Below, one piece after another: positions 1 to 9,701 of a DNA stretch of 64,000 nucleotides (within the stretch, counting starts at the first letter, position 1; each line of letters starts with the position of its first letter). The notes under the pieces were generated by a model that was not told the origin of the DNA, made no database searches, and worked only from the letters and a program-made list of their open reading frames with translations. Origin of the DNA: Hydrogenophaga sp. (GTDB lineage Bacteria; Pseudomonadota; Gammaproteobacteria; Burkholderiales; Burkholderiaceae_C). The translations under genes were made by a program, and so were the position numbers. Where the stretch lies: NCBI GenBank assembly GCA_016790705.1, contig JAEUOT010000010.1:1-64000 (forward strand), given 5' to 3'.

Positions 1-979
1 GCAGCGCGGTGGCCACGTTGTCGATGGCCATGATCTGCGGGACGCCAACGCCAGCGACGATGCGGGTGGTGCAGATGGAGCCGGGGCCGATACCGACCTT
101 GACACCGTCGGCACCAGCTTCCACCAGCGCCAGGGCGGCACTTCCGGTGGCGATGTTGCCGCCGATCACGTCCACCTGCGGGTAGTTCTGCTTGACCCAG
201 CGCACGCGGTCGATCACGCCCTTGCTGTGACCGTGGGCCGTGTCCACCACGATGGCATCGACACCGGCCTTGACCAGGGCTTCGACGCGTTCTTCGGTGC
301 CCTCGCCCACGCCCACCGCCGCGCCCACGCGCAGACGGCCGGCGGCGTCGCGCGCAGCGTTCGGGAAATTCAGTTGCTTGGTGATGTCCTTGACCGTGAT
401 CAGGCCCTTCAGTTCGAAGGCGTCGTTGACCAGCAGCAGGCGTTCGAGCTTGTGCTTGTTCAGCAGGGCCTTGGCTTGCTCGGGCGTGGTGCCTTCCGGC
501 ACCGTGATCAGCCGCTCGCGCGGCGTCATGATTTCGCTGACCGCGAGGTCGTAGCGGGTTTCAAACCGCAGGTCGCGGCCGGTGACGATGCCGACGACCT
601 TGCCGGCATCCACCACGGGGAAGCCGGACACACCCAGCTCGTCGGACAGTTTCATGACCTGGCGGATCGTGGTCTGCGGTGAGATCACGACCGGGTCGCG
701 CAGGACGCCCGACTCGTAGCGCTTGACCTTGGCCACGTGGGCCGCTTGTTCGGCCGCCGACAGGTTCTTGTGGATGATGCCGATGCCGCCCTCCTGGGCG
801 ATGGCAATGGCCAGACGAGCTTCGGTGACCGTGTCCATCGCGGCCGACACCAGGGGCAGGTTCAGCTTGATGTTGCGGGTGAACTGGGTGGCCAGCGAGG
901 TGTCCTTGGGCAGGACCTGGGAGTACGCGGGGACGAGCAGAACGTCGTCAAAAGTGAGCGCTTTGCCGAGGAGGCGCAT
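1..979 (-). CDS. guaB: IMP dehydrogenase, 3' end beyond the window
   Basis: Inosine-5'-monophosphate dehydrogenase oxidises IMP to XMP with NAD+, the committed step of guanine nucleotide synthesis in the cytosol. About 326 residues are visible, starting [17 protein letters not shown], the typical GuaB N-terminus. Two CBS domains follow at roughly residues 95-205. The substrate loop GSICTTR carries the catalytic cysteine at residue 303 (Cys305 in E. coli). The C-terminal ~160 residues, including the flap, lie left of base 1. guaA often follows guaB in proteobacteria but cannot be seen here. Identification is secure. Confidence 0.97.
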   Translation of the reverse strand, partial: MRLLGKALTFDDVLLVPAYSQVLPKDTSLATQFTRNIKLNLPLVSAAMDTVTEARLAIAIAQEGGIGIIHKNLSAAEQAAHVAKVKRYESGVLRDPVVISPQTTIRQVMKLSDELGVSGFPVVDAGKVVGIVTGRDLRFETRYDLAVSEIMTPRERLITVPEGTTPEQAKALLNKHKLERLLLVNDAFELKGLITVKDITKQLNFPNAARDAAGRLRVGAAVGVGEGTEERVEALVKAGVDAIVVDTAHGHSKGVIDRVRWVKQNYPQVDVIGGNIATGSAALALVEAGADGVKVGIGPGSICTTRIVAGVGVPQIMAIDNVATAL

Positions 980-1140
980 GGGGTAAAGCTCCAAAAACGC
1001 GATTGTACCCGGGCGTCCAGGCCCGGCTGAGGAGCGGAAAATGGCACCGGTCGGCGGACAAAACGCGGCTTTCGTCACCGGATGCGCGCACGCCGCGCGC
1101 CGGTTACAGATGAACGAAGCGCAAGGGGTACACTGAAAAC
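980..1140. promoter_or_regulatory. Divergent promoter region between guaB and the DUF4124 gene
   Basis: On the minus strand a TACAAT -10 box lies at 1007-1002, about 23 bases before the guaB start. No good -35 is visible. On the plus strand TTACAG (1104-1109) and TACACT (1129-1134) are 19 bases apart, which would place the transcript start at or very near the ATG at 1141. An AAGGGG stretch at 1123-1128 is the only ribosome-site candidate for that gene, and its spacing is long. These are motif reads, not mapped starts. Confidence 0.4.
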
Positions 1141-1725
1141 ATGTCTAGCCGTCACACCCCCCTTTCCTTCCTGCGTGCTGTTGCGCTCGCCACCTGCGCC
1201 ACCCTGGCCTGTGGTTCCGCCATGGCCCAGTGGCTCTGGATCGACAGCGCCGGCAACAAGGTGTTCAGCGATACCGCCCCACCGCCCGGCACGCCTGACA
1301 AGAACATCCTGCGCAAACCCGGCGGGCGTGTCGAGGTCAAGCTGCCGGAGGCCCCCGCAGCGGCCGAGGCCCCACCCGCAGCGGCCGCTTCGGCGCCTGT
1401 GCCCAAAGCGCCAGGCAAGGACGACCAACTGGAAGCGAAGAAGAAGCTGGCTGACAAGCAGGCCGAAGAGGCGGCGGCAGCCAAGAAAAAAGCCGAAACC
1501 GAGCAGTATGCGAAAGCGCGCGCAGAGAACTGCGAACGTGCCAAGAAAGCCAAAGCCACGCTCGATTCGGGCATTCGGATGGCCACCACCAATGCCAAGG
1601 GCGAGCGCGAAGTCCTTGACGACAAGGGCCGTGCGGCAGAAATCAAGCGTGCCGACGACTTGATCCGGTCCGAATGCGGGCCGCTTCCTGCGCCCGCCAA
1701 GGCAGCCGGCGGACCGGCCAACTGA
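1141..1725 (+). CDS. DUF4124 domain-containing exported protein
   Basis: A 194-residue protein of unknown function. A signal peptide (about residues 1-30, ending AMAQ) is followed directly by the DUF4124 hallmark [14 protein letters not shown], seen in many betaproteobacterial periplasmic proteins. The middle (about 65-125) is alanine/glutamate/lysine-rich and probably helical or coiled coil. The C-terminus has two cysteines that could form a disulphide. Probably periplasmic. It stands alone, divergent from guaB. Confidence 0.85.
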   Translation: MSSRHTPLSFLRAVALATCATLACGSAMAQWLWIDSAGNKVFSDTAPPPGTPDKNILRKPGGRVEVKLPEAPAAAEAPPAAAASAPVPKAPGKDDQLEAKKKLADKQAEEAAAAKKKAETEQYAKARAENCERAKKAKATLDSGIRMATTNAKGEREVLDDKGRAAEIKRADDLIRSECGPLPAPAKAAGGPAN

Positions 1726-1738
1726 AACGCCGAAGGGC

Positions 1739-2068
1739 TCAGTAGCCCGCTTTGGAGTTCGGGCGACGCTGCGCGAACAGGCCGGCGTTGCGCGAGCCCT
1801 GACCAACAAACCGTTCCCGCCGTGCGACCTTCGGATCGACCCTGAGCGGCCGGTACATTTCCACCCGATCACCATCGCGCAGCGGCGTGTCATGCGCCAC
1901 GCGGCGCCCCCAGAGTCCGACGGGTGTCCACCACTCGTCGAACCTGGCAGCAGCCAGCCACCCCGCCTGGACCAGTGCCTCGCCCAGCCGAGTCCCTTCA
2001 GGGACCACCCGCTGCAGCTCCTCGACCTGTCCGGGAGACGGAGAGCGGGCGAGCGTGATGCGGATCAT
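1739..2068 (-). CDS. rnfH: RnfH family ubiquitin-fold protein
   Basis: A 109-residue member of the RnfH/UPF0125 family with a beta-grasp fold. The family is named after the rnf locus, but its biochemical role is not settled. Typical motifs are [18 protein letters not shown] and, later, [28 protein letters not shown]. Its start overlaps the stop of ratA by 4 bases (ATGA), so the two are translationally coupled, as in many proteobacteria. Confidence 0.88.
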   Translation of the reverse strand: MIRITLARSPSPGQVEELQRVVPEGTRLGEALVQAGWLAAARFDEWWTPVGLWGRRVAHDTPLRDGDRVEMYRPLRVDPKVARRERFVGQGSRNAGLFAQRRPNSKAGY

Positions 2069-2508
2069 GTCCCGTACACCTGATCGGCCCGTTTGACGAA
2101 GGCGTCCACCAGACTGCCGGCGATCCGGTCGAACACGGGCCCCACCAGCGTGGCCAGGGCTTGACTGGAGAAGCCATAGACCAGCTTGAATTCCACCTTG
2201 CAGGCGCGCTGGCTGCCGTCACCCAGCGGCGTGAAGTCCCAGGTGCCTTCGAGGCGCGAAAACGGGCCGTCCACCAGATCCATCTGCACCTGTCGGTCGT
2301 CGATGTGGCGGTTGCGGGTGGTGAAGCTTTGCTTGATGCCGCTGATGGACATCCCCACACGGGCAAGCATGCCGTGCTCGTCGCGCTCGATCACTTCGCT
2401 GTGGTCGCACCAGGGGAGAAACTGCGGGTAGTGCTGCACGTCGGTCACCAGCGCAAACATCTCGTGCGCGCTGTGCCAGAGCAGGACGGACTTGTGAATC
2501 GTTTTCAT
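2065..2508 (-). CDS. ratA: RatA-type START/COQ10 family protein
   Basis: A 147-residue polyketide cyclase/START-like protein. E. coli RatA is described as a toxin that blocks 70S ribosome assembly; other members of this family (COQ10) bind ubiquinone, so the physiological role is uncertain. The start [18 protein letters not shown] is chosen over an upstream in-frame ATG because it matches the usual family N-terminus. The signature YPQFLPWC is present near residue 27. It is the first gene of the ratA-rnfH pair and diverges from smpB. Confidence 0.88.
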   Translation of the reverse strand: MKTIHKSVLLWHSAHEMFALVTDVQHYPQFLPWCDHSEVIERDEHGMLARVGMSISGIKQSFTTRNRHIDDRQVQMDLVDGPFSRLEGTWDFTPLGDGSQRACKVEFKLVYGFSSQALATLVGPVFDRIAGSLVDAFVKRADQVYGT

Positions 2509-2529
2509 ACAATCGGCGACCATTGTATG
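2506..2529. promoter_or_regulatory. Palindrome formed by opposing -10 boxes (ratA / smpB)
   Basis: CATACAAT (2506-2513) and ATTGTATG (2522-2529) form a perfect 8-base inverted repeat with an 8-base spacer. Each arm contains TACAAT on one strand: rightward for smpB (2508-2513) and leftward for ratA (2527-2522). The two promoters would therefore overlap. The ratA ATG lies inside the left arm, so a ratA transcript from this box would have a leader of only a few bases. The -35 elements are weak. Confidence 0.45.
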
Positions 2530-2557
2530 GGCCGACCATGGCCCCATCTCCTGCGAC

Positions 2558-3040
2558 ATGTCCTCCAAAGCCTCCGCCAAGACCACCGACAGCCGCATCG
2601 CCGACAACAAGAAGGCCTTGTTCAACTACGCCATCGAAGAACGTTTCGAGGCCGGCATGGTGTTGCAGGGCTGGGAGGTCAAGGCGTTACGCGATGGCAA
2701 GGTTCAGCTGACCGATGGTTATGTGGTGATCCGGGAGGGCGAACTGTTCCTGATCGGTTGCCAGATCAACCCGCTCAAGACCGCCTCCACACACGTAAGT
2801 CCGGACTCGGTTCGAACCAAGAAGCTGCTGCTGCACAAAGACCAGATCCGCCGGCTGATCGGAAAGGTCGAACAGAAGGGGCACACGCTGGTGCCCTTGA
2901 ACCTGCACTGGAAGAACGGCAAGGTCAAATGCGAGGTCGCACTGGCCAAAGGCAAGGCCGAGCACGACAAACGGGACACCATCAAGGAGCGCGAAGGCAA
3001 GCGCGAGGTCGAGCGCGCCATGAAGCAGCGCTCCCGCTGA
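2558..3040 (+). CDS. smpB: SsrA-binding protein SmpB
   Basis: Binds tmRNA and delivers it to stalled ribosomes for trans-translation. At 160 residues it has the usual length. Family signatures include [20 protein letters not shown] near the N-terminus, the [14 protein letters not shown] segment, and the lysine/arginine-rich C-terminal tail ([19 protein letters not shown]) that enters the decoding centre. It diverges from ratA. No tmRNA gene was seen in the window. Confidence 0.97.
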   Translation: MSSKASAKTTDSRIADNKKALFNYAIEERFEAGMVLQGWEVKALRDGKVQLTDGYVVIREGELFLIGCQINPLKTASTHVSPDSVRTKKLLLHKDQIRRLIGKVEQKGHTLVPLNLHWKNGKVKCEVALAKGKAEHDKRDTIKEREGKREVERAMKQRSR

Positions 3041-3066
3041 CGCGGCGTCCCGGTGTGGCGGTCCGC

Positions 3067-4167
3067 TCAGCCGAGGTGCTTGAGCGGGTGTGCCGATGCC
3101 GGCCAGGGACCGTCAAAGAACGCCTGGACCTGTGCCGAGTCGACATCCTCGATCCGTGACGGGTTCCAGCGCGGCGCGTGGTCCTTGTCCACTGCCAGCG
3201 CACGGATGCCTTCCACCGTCTCGCTCGCGTTGCCGGGTCGCAGATGGAAGCAGCGGCGCACCAGATCCCGTTCCATGCGCAGCTCGTCGGCCAGCCCCAT
3301 GCCGCGGGCGCGGCGGACCTGCTCCAGAACGACGTGCAGCATCAGCGGCGAGCGCTTGCGCAGCAGGGCTGCGGTGTCGCGCGACCAGTCGTCGGGCGCG
3401 GCCTCCAGCGCGGCGACGATTGCTGCGACGCTGTCCAGCGAGAACGTGCGGTCGATGTCCGCCTGCGGGAAGCCGGCTTTGGCCGGCAGCTTCTGCACGT
3501 GGTTGAGGCACCAGCGTTCGACCGCCTCGCCGTTCTCGTAGGGCGTGCTGCCCAGGCTGTCCCACAAGCCGACCTGGCGGCCGCTGTCCATGACGGCGTC
3601 GGCCAGACCGGCGGCCAGCGCCTGAACACCGTCGAGCACCAGACCGGTAAGCGCCAGATATTCGCCCAGGCGCCCCGTGCAGCGGCTCAGGAAATAGCCG
3701 CCGCCCACGTCGGGGAACAGGCCGATGCCAGTCTCGGGCATCGCGATCTTGCTGCGCTCGGTCACGATGCGCAGGCTCGCGCCCTGGCTGATGCCCATGC
3801 CGCCGCCCATGCAGATGCCGTCCATGAAGGCGATGTAGGGCTTGGGGTAGGTGTGGATCAGGTGGTTAAGCGCGTACTCCTCGGTGAAGAAGTCTTCCAG
3901 CTCGGGATTGCCGGCCAGGGCAGCCTGGTGGAAGAAGCGGATGTCGCCACCAGCGCAGAGCGCGCCGAACGGGCCCTCCTTGTTGGTGCCACGGACGGCG
4001 ACCGCCAGCACCTGCGCATCGTCGCGCCAGGCGAGCAAGGCAGCGCTGATGTCGCGGATCATGCCCAGCGACAGCGCGTTCAACGCCTTGGGTCGGTTGA
4101 GCGTGATGCAGCCGACACGGCCGCGGACCTCGGTGATGACATGGGGTTCGGCGACGGGGGCATTCAT
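3067..4167 (-). CDS. Enoyl-CoA hydratase/isomerase family protein, 3-hydroxyisobutyryl-CoA hydrolase-like
   Basis: A 366-residue crotonase-fold enzyme with the C-terminal ECH_2 extension typical of 3-hydroxyisobutyryl-CoA hydrolases, which act in valine breakdown. Visible are ITLNRPKALNALS, the CoA-binding oxyanion segment FGALCAGGDIRFF, GGGMGISQGA, and the acidic AMPETGIGLFPDVGGGYFLSR. Plain enoyl-CoA hydratases are ~260 residues, so the length supports the hydrolase subgroup. The exact substrate is not decided by sequence. It converges on smpB. Confidence 0.82.
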   Translation of the reverse strand: MNAPVAEPHVITEVRGRVGCITLNRPKALNALSLGMIRDISAALLAWRDDAQVLAVAVRGTNKEGPFGALCAGGDIRFFHQAALAGNPELEDFFTEEYALNHLIHTYPKPYIAFMDGICMGGGMGISQGASLRIVTERSKIAMPETGIGLFPDVGGGYFLSRCTGRLGEYLALTGLVLDGVQALAAGLADAVMDSGRQVGLWDSLGSTPYENGEAVERWCLNHVQKLPAKAGFPQADIDRTFSLDSVAAIVAALEAAPDDWSRDTAALLRKRSPLMLHVVLEQVRRARGMGLADELRMERDLVRRCFHLRPGNASETVEGIRALAVDKDHAPRWNPSRIEDVDSAQVQAFFDGPWPASAHPLKHLG

Positions 4168-4193
4168 CTGTTGTCTCCTGTTATCGGTACGGT

Positions 4194-5204
4194 TCAGTGC
4201 GGTGTGGCACCGCTCTCGTCGGGCAGCGGTTCGGCGTTCACCCGACCCCGCCAGGCCAGCAGCTCGTTGATCAGCAACGCCACGATCACCACGCTGCCGC
4301 CCAGCAGCACCTCGCGACCCGGGGTCTCGTTGGCCCAGAGCCAGGCCCAGACGATGCCGAAGATAACCTCCAGCAAAGCCAGCAGCGAGACCTCCGGGGC
4401 CTTGAGCGAGCGGGCGCAGACCACCGCCAGCGCGCAGGGAATGGCCAGTTGCACCAGCCCCAGCATGGCGAGCCAGGCGATGTCCCGACCGGTGGCTTCA
4501 AATGGCAACGCCGGCAGACAAGTGGCGGCGGACGACAGGATGGCACCCACCAGCACCGCAGGCACCAGGTCGACGGATTCGCCGTGTTGCTGGCTGCGCT
4601 GCACCACGGTCCAGTTGATGGCACCAGCCACCGGGACGCACAGCGCAAACAGCGATCCCAGCACCAGCCCGGAGGCGTTGGCCGCCGGATCGGTGAACGC
4701 GGCCCACATCTGGCTGCCGTACATGTAGACGATGCCCATGCCCGCTGCAGCGATGGCCAGCCAGGTGCGCAGCGGCAGCCGCTGGCCGATGAACATTCGC
4801 GCCAGCAGCGCGGTGAAGAGCGGGCCAGCCGACATCACCACCAGCACGTTGGCCACGCTGGTGAAGGTCAGCGCCAGCATGAAGGCGGTAAACATCGTGG
4901 CCCAACACACGCCCGAAACCCAGAACACCTTCGAACGGGGCAGGATGCCCCAGTGGCGCTCCAGCGGGCCGGACGCCTGCGGCACCGCGACGAGCCCTCG
5001 CGCTCGCTCACTGGCGCGCCAGAGCGGCAGGATCACCAGCAGGGACAGTGCGGTGAACGCACTGCGCCAGAAGGTGACCTCGAAACGGGTGGCGGCCTCC
5101 AGTTGCCGCGACACGACGCCGGCGATGGACCACATCAGGGTCACTGCCACCATGAGAAAGACGGCCTGGGTATGCCCCATACGGCCCGGGGAACTTGTCG
5201 GCAT
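4194..5204 (-). CDS. EamA/DMT family transporter
   Basis: A 336-residue polytopic membrane protein with about ten hydrophobic segments in two EamA repeats. This is the drug/metabolite transporter superfamily; the substrate is unknown. The start at 5204 overlaps the preceding stop (TGATG), indicating coupling to the membrane protein upstream; an internal ATG (MGHTQAVFLMV) 8 codons later is a possible alternative. It is the last gene of the leftward series from typA. Confidence 0.85.
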   Translation of the reverse strand: MPTSSPGRMGHTQAVFLMVAVTLMWSIAGVVSRQLEAATRFEVTFWRSAFTALSLLVILPLWRASERARGLVAVPQASGPLERHWGILPRSKVFWVSGVCWATMFTAFMLALTFTSVANVLVVMSAGPLFTALLARMFIGQRLPLRTWLAIAAAGMGIVYMYGSQMWAAFTDPAANASGLVLGSLFALCVPVAGAINWTVVQRSQQHGESVDLVPAVLVGAILSSAATCLPALPFEATGRDIAWLAMLGLVQLAIPCALAVVCARSLKAPEVSLLALLEVIFGIVWAWLWANETPGREVLLGGSVVIVALLINELLAWRGRVNAEPLPDESGATPH

Positions 5205-6505
5205 CAGATATCGGTTCGGCGGGAGCCCGCGATCGATGCCGGCCCTCGCTGTTGTTGGTCATAGAAGCGGGCGATGCGCCCATTCAGGTCTTCCGTGTCG
5301 TATTGCAGCCAGAGCCCGCCCCAGCCCCGGCGCAGCGGCAACGGGTGAATGGAGCCGTTGAGTTGTGCAGCCCAGAAGGTGCTGGCAGCGGGATCGAGCC
5401 GGATGTCACGGCCGTTCAGGATCGGGTTTTCCGGCTTCAGGCGTCCGCTGCCCAGATCAAGGACGAAGTCCTCGCTCAACGGCGGCACGGTCCACTGAGC
5501 GAGCACCAGCGGAGCGGCCTGCAGACCCCAAGGCATCAGGATTGCCAGCAACAGCGCCACCAGACATTGGGCCCCCCGGACCGACCCTGCGTCGCCCCGT
5601 GACATGCCCGTTGCTGGCGCATCACGCCAGAGCCAGATGCCGATCAGCAACGCCAGCGTCAACGCCAGAACCGACCACATGGCCATGGACCAGGGCGCGA
5701 AGTAGTGCTGGTGGCGCGCCAGATGCTGGAGGGCCATCCCGATCACCAAGGCCATCGGCAGCCACAGCTTCAGACTGGTGCGCAGGCGTTCGTAGCGGAG
5801 CAGGTCCACGCCGGCCCGGTTGCCGTGGGCCCGGTTCAGGGGCGGCAGGTCGACCCCATGCGAGCGAAGTGCTTTGACCAGAGGGAGCGCATCGAACTGG
5901 CGCTGGAGCCAGGCTGCGTTGTCCGGATGACCCCAGCCGATGTAGCCCAGTGGCCTGTGGGGCGGCCGGGTATCCGCCTCGCCGACAGGGCCGGGCGGCG
6001 GCAGGGCATCGCCATGTTCCGCCGGGACCCAGGCTGCGGGCTGCACCTGGCGCAGAGCCGAGAGGCCCCAGCCGATGCGGAACATCCACAACGCATTGGT
6101 CCCGATCGCGACCCCGTTGAGCAGGAGCGGCGTTTTGCCGGCACGCACATCGTCCAGCGACAGGCTCCAGTCGAGCCAGCGCCGCAGAAGCGGCACACCA
6201 CTGTCCAGCCGCAACGTCCGCTCATCGAGCCGCAGTCGGCTCCGCCGCTGCTGATGCCACTGAAGCCAGATCACACCGATGCTGGCCAACAGCCAGACGA
6301 CCGCTTCCCACAACGGGGCTTTGGACCACAACCCGCCCTGCCCGGCCAAACGGCCGAAGGCGTCGCGCCAGCGCTCGGCCGGGAACAGTTGGTACAGCCG
6401 CCAGCCCAGCAGGCACATCGCGAGCCCGGCCAAGCCCATCGACCAGCGGGCCGCCGGAGGCAGCCTGACGCGCCGACGGGTGAAAACCAGCGTGGGCCCG
6501 GACAC
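5204..6505 (-). CDS. Unknown multi-pass membrane protein
   Basis: Not recognised. The 433-residue protein has about five hydrophobic segments: residues ~20-40, ~60-82, two near the middle (LWLPMALVIGMALQHL and MWSVLALTLALLIGIWLW), and LVALLLAILMPWGLQ before the last ~100 residues. Between the second and third lies a ~170-residue soluble part rich in tryptophan and arginine. The C-terminal part (DFVLDLGSGRL..ENPILNGRDIRL) looks soluble. It lies 18 bases after typA and is coupled (TGATG) to the EamA transporter. Confidence 0.7.
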   Translation of the reverse strand: MSGPTLVFTRRRVRLPPAARWSMGLAGLAMCLLGWRLYQLFPAERWRDAFGRLAGQGGLWSKAPLWEAVVWLLASIGVIWLQWHQQRRSRLRLDERTLRLDSGVPLLRRWLDWSLSLDDVRAGKTPLLLNGVAIGTNALWMFRIGWGLSALRQVQPAAWVPAEHGDALPPPGPVGEADTRPPHRPLGYIGWGHPDNAAWLQRQFDALPLVKALRSHGVDLPPLNRAHGNRAGVDLLRYERLRTSLKLWLPMALVIGMALQHLARHQHYFAPWSMAMWSVLALTLALLIGIWLWRDAPATGMSRGDAGSVRGAQCLVALLLAILMPWGLQAAPLVLAQWTVPPLSEDFVLDLGSGRLKPENPILNGRDIRLDPAASTFWAAQLNGSIHPLPLRRGWGGLWLQYDTEDLNGRIARFYDQQQRGPASIAGSRRTDI

Positions 6506-6523
6506 CTTGGCGGAATCCTTCGA

Positions 6524-8350
6524 TCAGGCCTCGCGCAAAGCGCGCTTGCGGTCGTGTTCCTTGAGGTGGCGCTTGCGCAGGCGCACGCTCTTGGGCGTGA
6601 TCTCGACCAGTTCATCGTCGTCGATGAAGTCCACGCCGTATTCCAGCGTGAGATCGATCGGCGGCGTGATCTTGATCGCGTCTTCCTTACCGGACACGCG
6701 GAAGTTGGTGAGCTGCTTGGTGCGGGTGGCGTTGACCACCAGGTCGTTGTCGCGGCTGTGGATGCCGACGATCATGCCTTCGTAGACCGGGTCATTGGGC
6801 TTGACGAACATGCGGCCGCGGTCGTCGAGCTTGCCCAGGGCGTAGGTGAAGATCTCACCGTCGTCCATGGAAATCAGCACGCCGTTCTTGCGGCCGCCGA
6901 TGTCGCCCTTGTGCGCTTCGTAGCCGTCGAAGATCGAGGCGATCAGGCCCGAACCGCGGGTCAGGTTCAGGAATTCGTTGGAGAAACCGATCAGGCCGCG
7001 GGCCGGGATCCGGTACTCCAGGCGCACGCGGCCACGGCCGTCCGGCTCCATGTTGATCATCTCGCCCTTGCGCAGACCCAGGGCCTGCATCACGCCGCCC
7101 TGGTGGATTTCTTCCACGTCGGCAGTGACCAGCTCCATCGGTTCGCACTTCTCGCCGTTGATCTCCTTGAACATCACGCGCGGCTTGGACACGGCGAGCT
7201 CGTAGCCTTCACGCCGCATGTTTTCCAGCAGGATGGTCAGGTGCAGTTCGCCGCGACCGCAGACCTCGAAGATGCCGTCTTCGTCGGTCTCCTTCACGCG
7301 CAGGGCCACGTTGCTCTGCAGCTCTTTCTGCAGACGGTCCCAGATCTGGCGGCTGGTCACGTACTTGCCTTCGCGGCCGGCCAGCGGGCTGGTGTTGACG
7401 CAGAAGTTCATGGTCAGGGTGGGTTCGTCCACCTTGAGCATGGGCAGCGGGGTCGGGTTGAGCGGATCGGTCAGCGTCACGCCGATGCCCAGGTCTTCGA
7501 TGCCGTTGACCAGCACGATGTCGCCGGGGCCGGCCTCGGTGACCTGGATGCGGTCCAGGCCCTGGAAGGTCAGCACCTGGTTGACGCGGCCCTTGACGCT
7601 CTTGCCATCCGGGCCTTCCATCACCAGCACGTCCATCGCGGGCTTGATGGTCCCGGCGTTGATGCGGCCGACGCCGATGCGGCCGACGAAGCTGTTGTAG
7701 TCCAGCGCCGAGATCTGCAGTTGCAGCGGCGCGGCAGGATCACCCTCGTGGGCGGGCACGTGGCTTAGCACGGTGTCGAACAGGGCCGACATGTCGGGGC
7801 CCCACTGTTCGCCCGGCGCGCCCTCTTCCATCGACGACCAGCCGTTGATGCCCGAGGCGTAGACCACCGGGAAGTCCAGTTGCTCGTCGGTGGCACCCAG
7901 CTTGTCGAACAGGTCGAAGGCGGCGTTGACCACCTTGTCGCAGTTGGCACCGGGCTTGTCCACCTTGTTGACCACGACGATGGGACGCAGGCCCAGGGCC
8001 AGCGCCTTCTTGGTCACGAAGCGGGTCTGCGGCATCGGGCCTTCCTGGGCGTCGATCAGCAGCACCACACCGTCCACCATGGACAGCGCGCGTTCGACTT
8101 CGCCGCCGAAGTCCGCGTGGCCCGGGGTGTCGACGATGTTGATGTGTGTGCCCTTCCAGCTCACGGCGCAGTTCTTGGCCAGGATGGTGATGCCACGCTC
8201 GCGTTCGATGGCGTTGTTGTCCATCACCGTGTCCACGACTTTTTCGTGTTCGGCGAAGGTGCCCGACTGGCGCAGCAGCTGGTCCACCATGGTGGTCTTG
8301 CCGTGGTCGACGTGGGCAATGATGGCGATGTTGCGGATCTGTTTGCTCAT
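6524..8350 (-). CDS. typA: Ribosome-associated GTPase TypA/BipA
   Basis: A 608-residue translational GTPase of the EF-G/LepA class that helps 50S assembly and stress adaptation. The start [20 protein letters not shown] is standard; reading further upstream in frame only enters truB in the wrong frame. G1 (AHVDHGKT), G3 ([12 protein letters not shown]) and G4 (NKVDKP) are intact. The C-terminal TypA-specific domain includes [20 protein letters not shown]. The start overlaps the truB stop by 4 bases. Confidence 0.97.
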   Translation of the reverse strand: MSKQIRNIAIIAHVDHGKTTMVDQLLRQSGTFAEHEKVVDTVMDNNAIERERGITILAKNCAVSWKGTHINIVDTPGHADFGGEVERALSMVDGVVLLIDAQEGPMPQTRFVTKKALALGLRPIVVVNKVDKPGANCDKVVNAAFDLFDKLGATDEQLDFPVVYASGINGWSSMEEGAPGEQWGPDMSALFDTVLSHVPAHEGDPAAPLQLQISALDYNSFVGRIGVGRINAGTIKPAMDVLVMEGPDGKSVKGRVNQVLTFQGLDRIQVTEAGPGDIVLVNGIEDLGIGVTLTDPLNPTPLPMLKVDEPTLTMNFCVNTSPLAGREGKYVTSRQIWDRLQKELQSNVALRVKETDEDGIFEVCGRGELHLTILLENMRREGYELAVSKPRVMFKEINGEKCEPMELVTADVEEIHQGGVMQALGLRKGEMINMEPDGRGRVRLEYRIPARGLIGFSNEFLNLTRGSGLIASIFDGYEAHKGDIGGRKNGVLISMDDGEIFTYALGKLDDRGRMFVKPNDPVYEGMIVGIHSRDNDLVVNATRTKQLTNFRVSGKEDAIKITPPIDLTLEYGVDFIDDDELVEITPKSVRLRKRHLKEHDRKRALREA

Positions 8351-9318
8351 GTTGCAGGTTCCAGGATTTGCTGTATTTCGATGGGGCTCAGCAGCCGCCC
8401 CGGGATGAGTTCGCCGGCCTGGGTGTGGCCGCTGCCCAGCAGGACCGGCGAGGTGGATTCGCCCGCAGGCGGGCCGTAGATCGCCACGTGGGGCTGGTCC
8501 TTCCAGTCGCCACGGCGGCGCATGCCACTGAGGAATCGCGCGGCATTGTCGCTGTCGAGCGTGACAGCCGTATGGTCGGGCAACAGGGACTGCACCGGCA
8601 GCAGCCGCTTCAGCCGCTGTTCTTCCGGCAAGGCCTCCAGCGCCTCGACCGTGATGCACTGGTCGGCGGTGAACGGACCTGTCTGCACCCGGCGCAGCAG
8701 GGTCAGATGCCCGCCGCAGCCCAGTGCCCGGGCGATGTCTTCGCCCAGGGTGCGGATGTAGGTGCCCTTTGAGCAGCAGACACGCAAACGCAGAAAGGGC
8801 GCGTCACCCTTCAATTGCATGTCCAGCAGCTCCAGTTCGTGAATGGTGACCTGACGCGGTTCGCGTTCCACCGTCACGCCTTCGCGGGCGTATTCGTACA
8901 GCGCCTTGCCGTCTTTCTTGAGCGCGCTGTGCATCGGCGGGACCTGGCTGATGGGGCCCATGAACCGGTCCAGCACCTCGACCACCTGACCTGCGCTGCA
9001 GGTCACGGGAAGGGTCTCGACCACCTCCCCTTCGGCATCGCCGGTGGTGGTGCTCACCCCCAGCCGGACCACGGTTTCGTAGGTCTTGTCGGCGTCCAGG
9101 TGCAGTTGCGAGAACTTGGTGGCGGCGCCGAAGCACAACGGCAGCACGCCGGTCGCCAGCGGGTCCAGGGTCCCGGTGTGGCCAGCCTTTTCGGCGCGCA
9201 GCAGCCACTTGGCTTTCTGCAGCGCCTGGTTGCTGGAAAAACCCAGCGGCTTGTCGAGCAGCAACACCCCATGCACAGGGCGCCGCTGCACCCTAGTGCG
9301 TGGCGCGTGCATGTTCAA
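8347..9318 (-). CDS. truB: tRNA pseudouridine(55) synthase TruB
   Basis: Makes pseudouridine 55 in the T-loop of elongator tRNAs. The 323-residue protein shows [14 protein letters not shown], then the catalytic motif [15 protein letters not shown] with Asp52, and later [18 protein letters not shown]. The C-terminal ~70 residues correspond to the PUA-like region. It overlaps rbfA by 4 bases and typA by 4 bases, so three genes are translated in series. Confidence 0.97.
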   Translation of the reverse strand: MNMHAPRTRVQRRPVHGVLLLDKPLGFSSNQALQKAKWLLRAEKAGHTGTLDPLATGVLPLCFGAATKFSQLHLDADKTYETVVRLGVSTTTGDAEGEVVETLPVTCSAGQVVEVLDRFMGPISQVPPMHSALKKDGKALYEYAREGVTVEREPRQVTIHELELLDMQLKGDAPFLRLRVCCSKGTYIRTLGEDIARALGCGGHLTLLRRVQTGPFTADQCITVEALEALPEEQRLKRLLPVQSLLPDHTAVTLDSDNAARFLSGMRRRGDWKDQPHVAIYGPPAGESTSPVLLGSGHTQAGELIPGRLLSPIEIQQILEPAT

Positions 9319-9686
9319 TCGTCCTTTGCGCGGGAAGACACGGCCTTGGCGATCAGCGCATTCATGTCGGCCGCCCGTTCGGTGGTGCGGTCGAACACGA
9401 AGTGCAGCGTTGGCACCGTGTGGATGTGCAGGCGCTTGAACAAGGCGTTGCGCAGGAATCCCGCCGCAGCGTTCAGCCCCTCGGTGGTTTCCTCGGGATT
9501 GCCCGTCAGCAGACTGAAGAAGACCTTGGCGTGGGCATAGTCCGGCGTCACCTCGACCGCATTGAGCGTCACCATGCCCACCCGCGGATCCTTGAGCTCG
9601 CGCGCGATCAACTCCGCCAGATCACGCTGGATCTGGTCGGCGACGCGGAAACCGCGGTTGGGAACGGACGAAGCCTTGCGGGGCAT
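9315..9686 (-). CDS. rbfA: Ribosome-binding factor A
   Basis: A 123-residue KH-fold protein for late 30S maturation and cold adaptation. Typical elements are [45 protein letters not shown]-type strands and [22 protein letters not shown]. It lies 15 bases after infB and overlaps truB, within the nusA operon. Confidence 0.97.
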   Translation of the reverse strand: MPRKASSVPNRGFRVADQIQRDLAELIARELKDPRVGMVTLNAVEVTPDYAHAKVFFSLLTGNPEETTEGLNAAAGFLRNALFKRLHIHTVPTLHFVFDRTTERAADMNALIAKAVSSRAKDD

Positions 9687-9701
9687 GGTGATGCTCGATC
9701 C

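Noticed and set aside
1075-1893. A leftward 272-codon frame opposite the DUF4124 gene
   Set aside because: Spans a promoter region and two unrelated genes; the composition is that of an antisense shadow.
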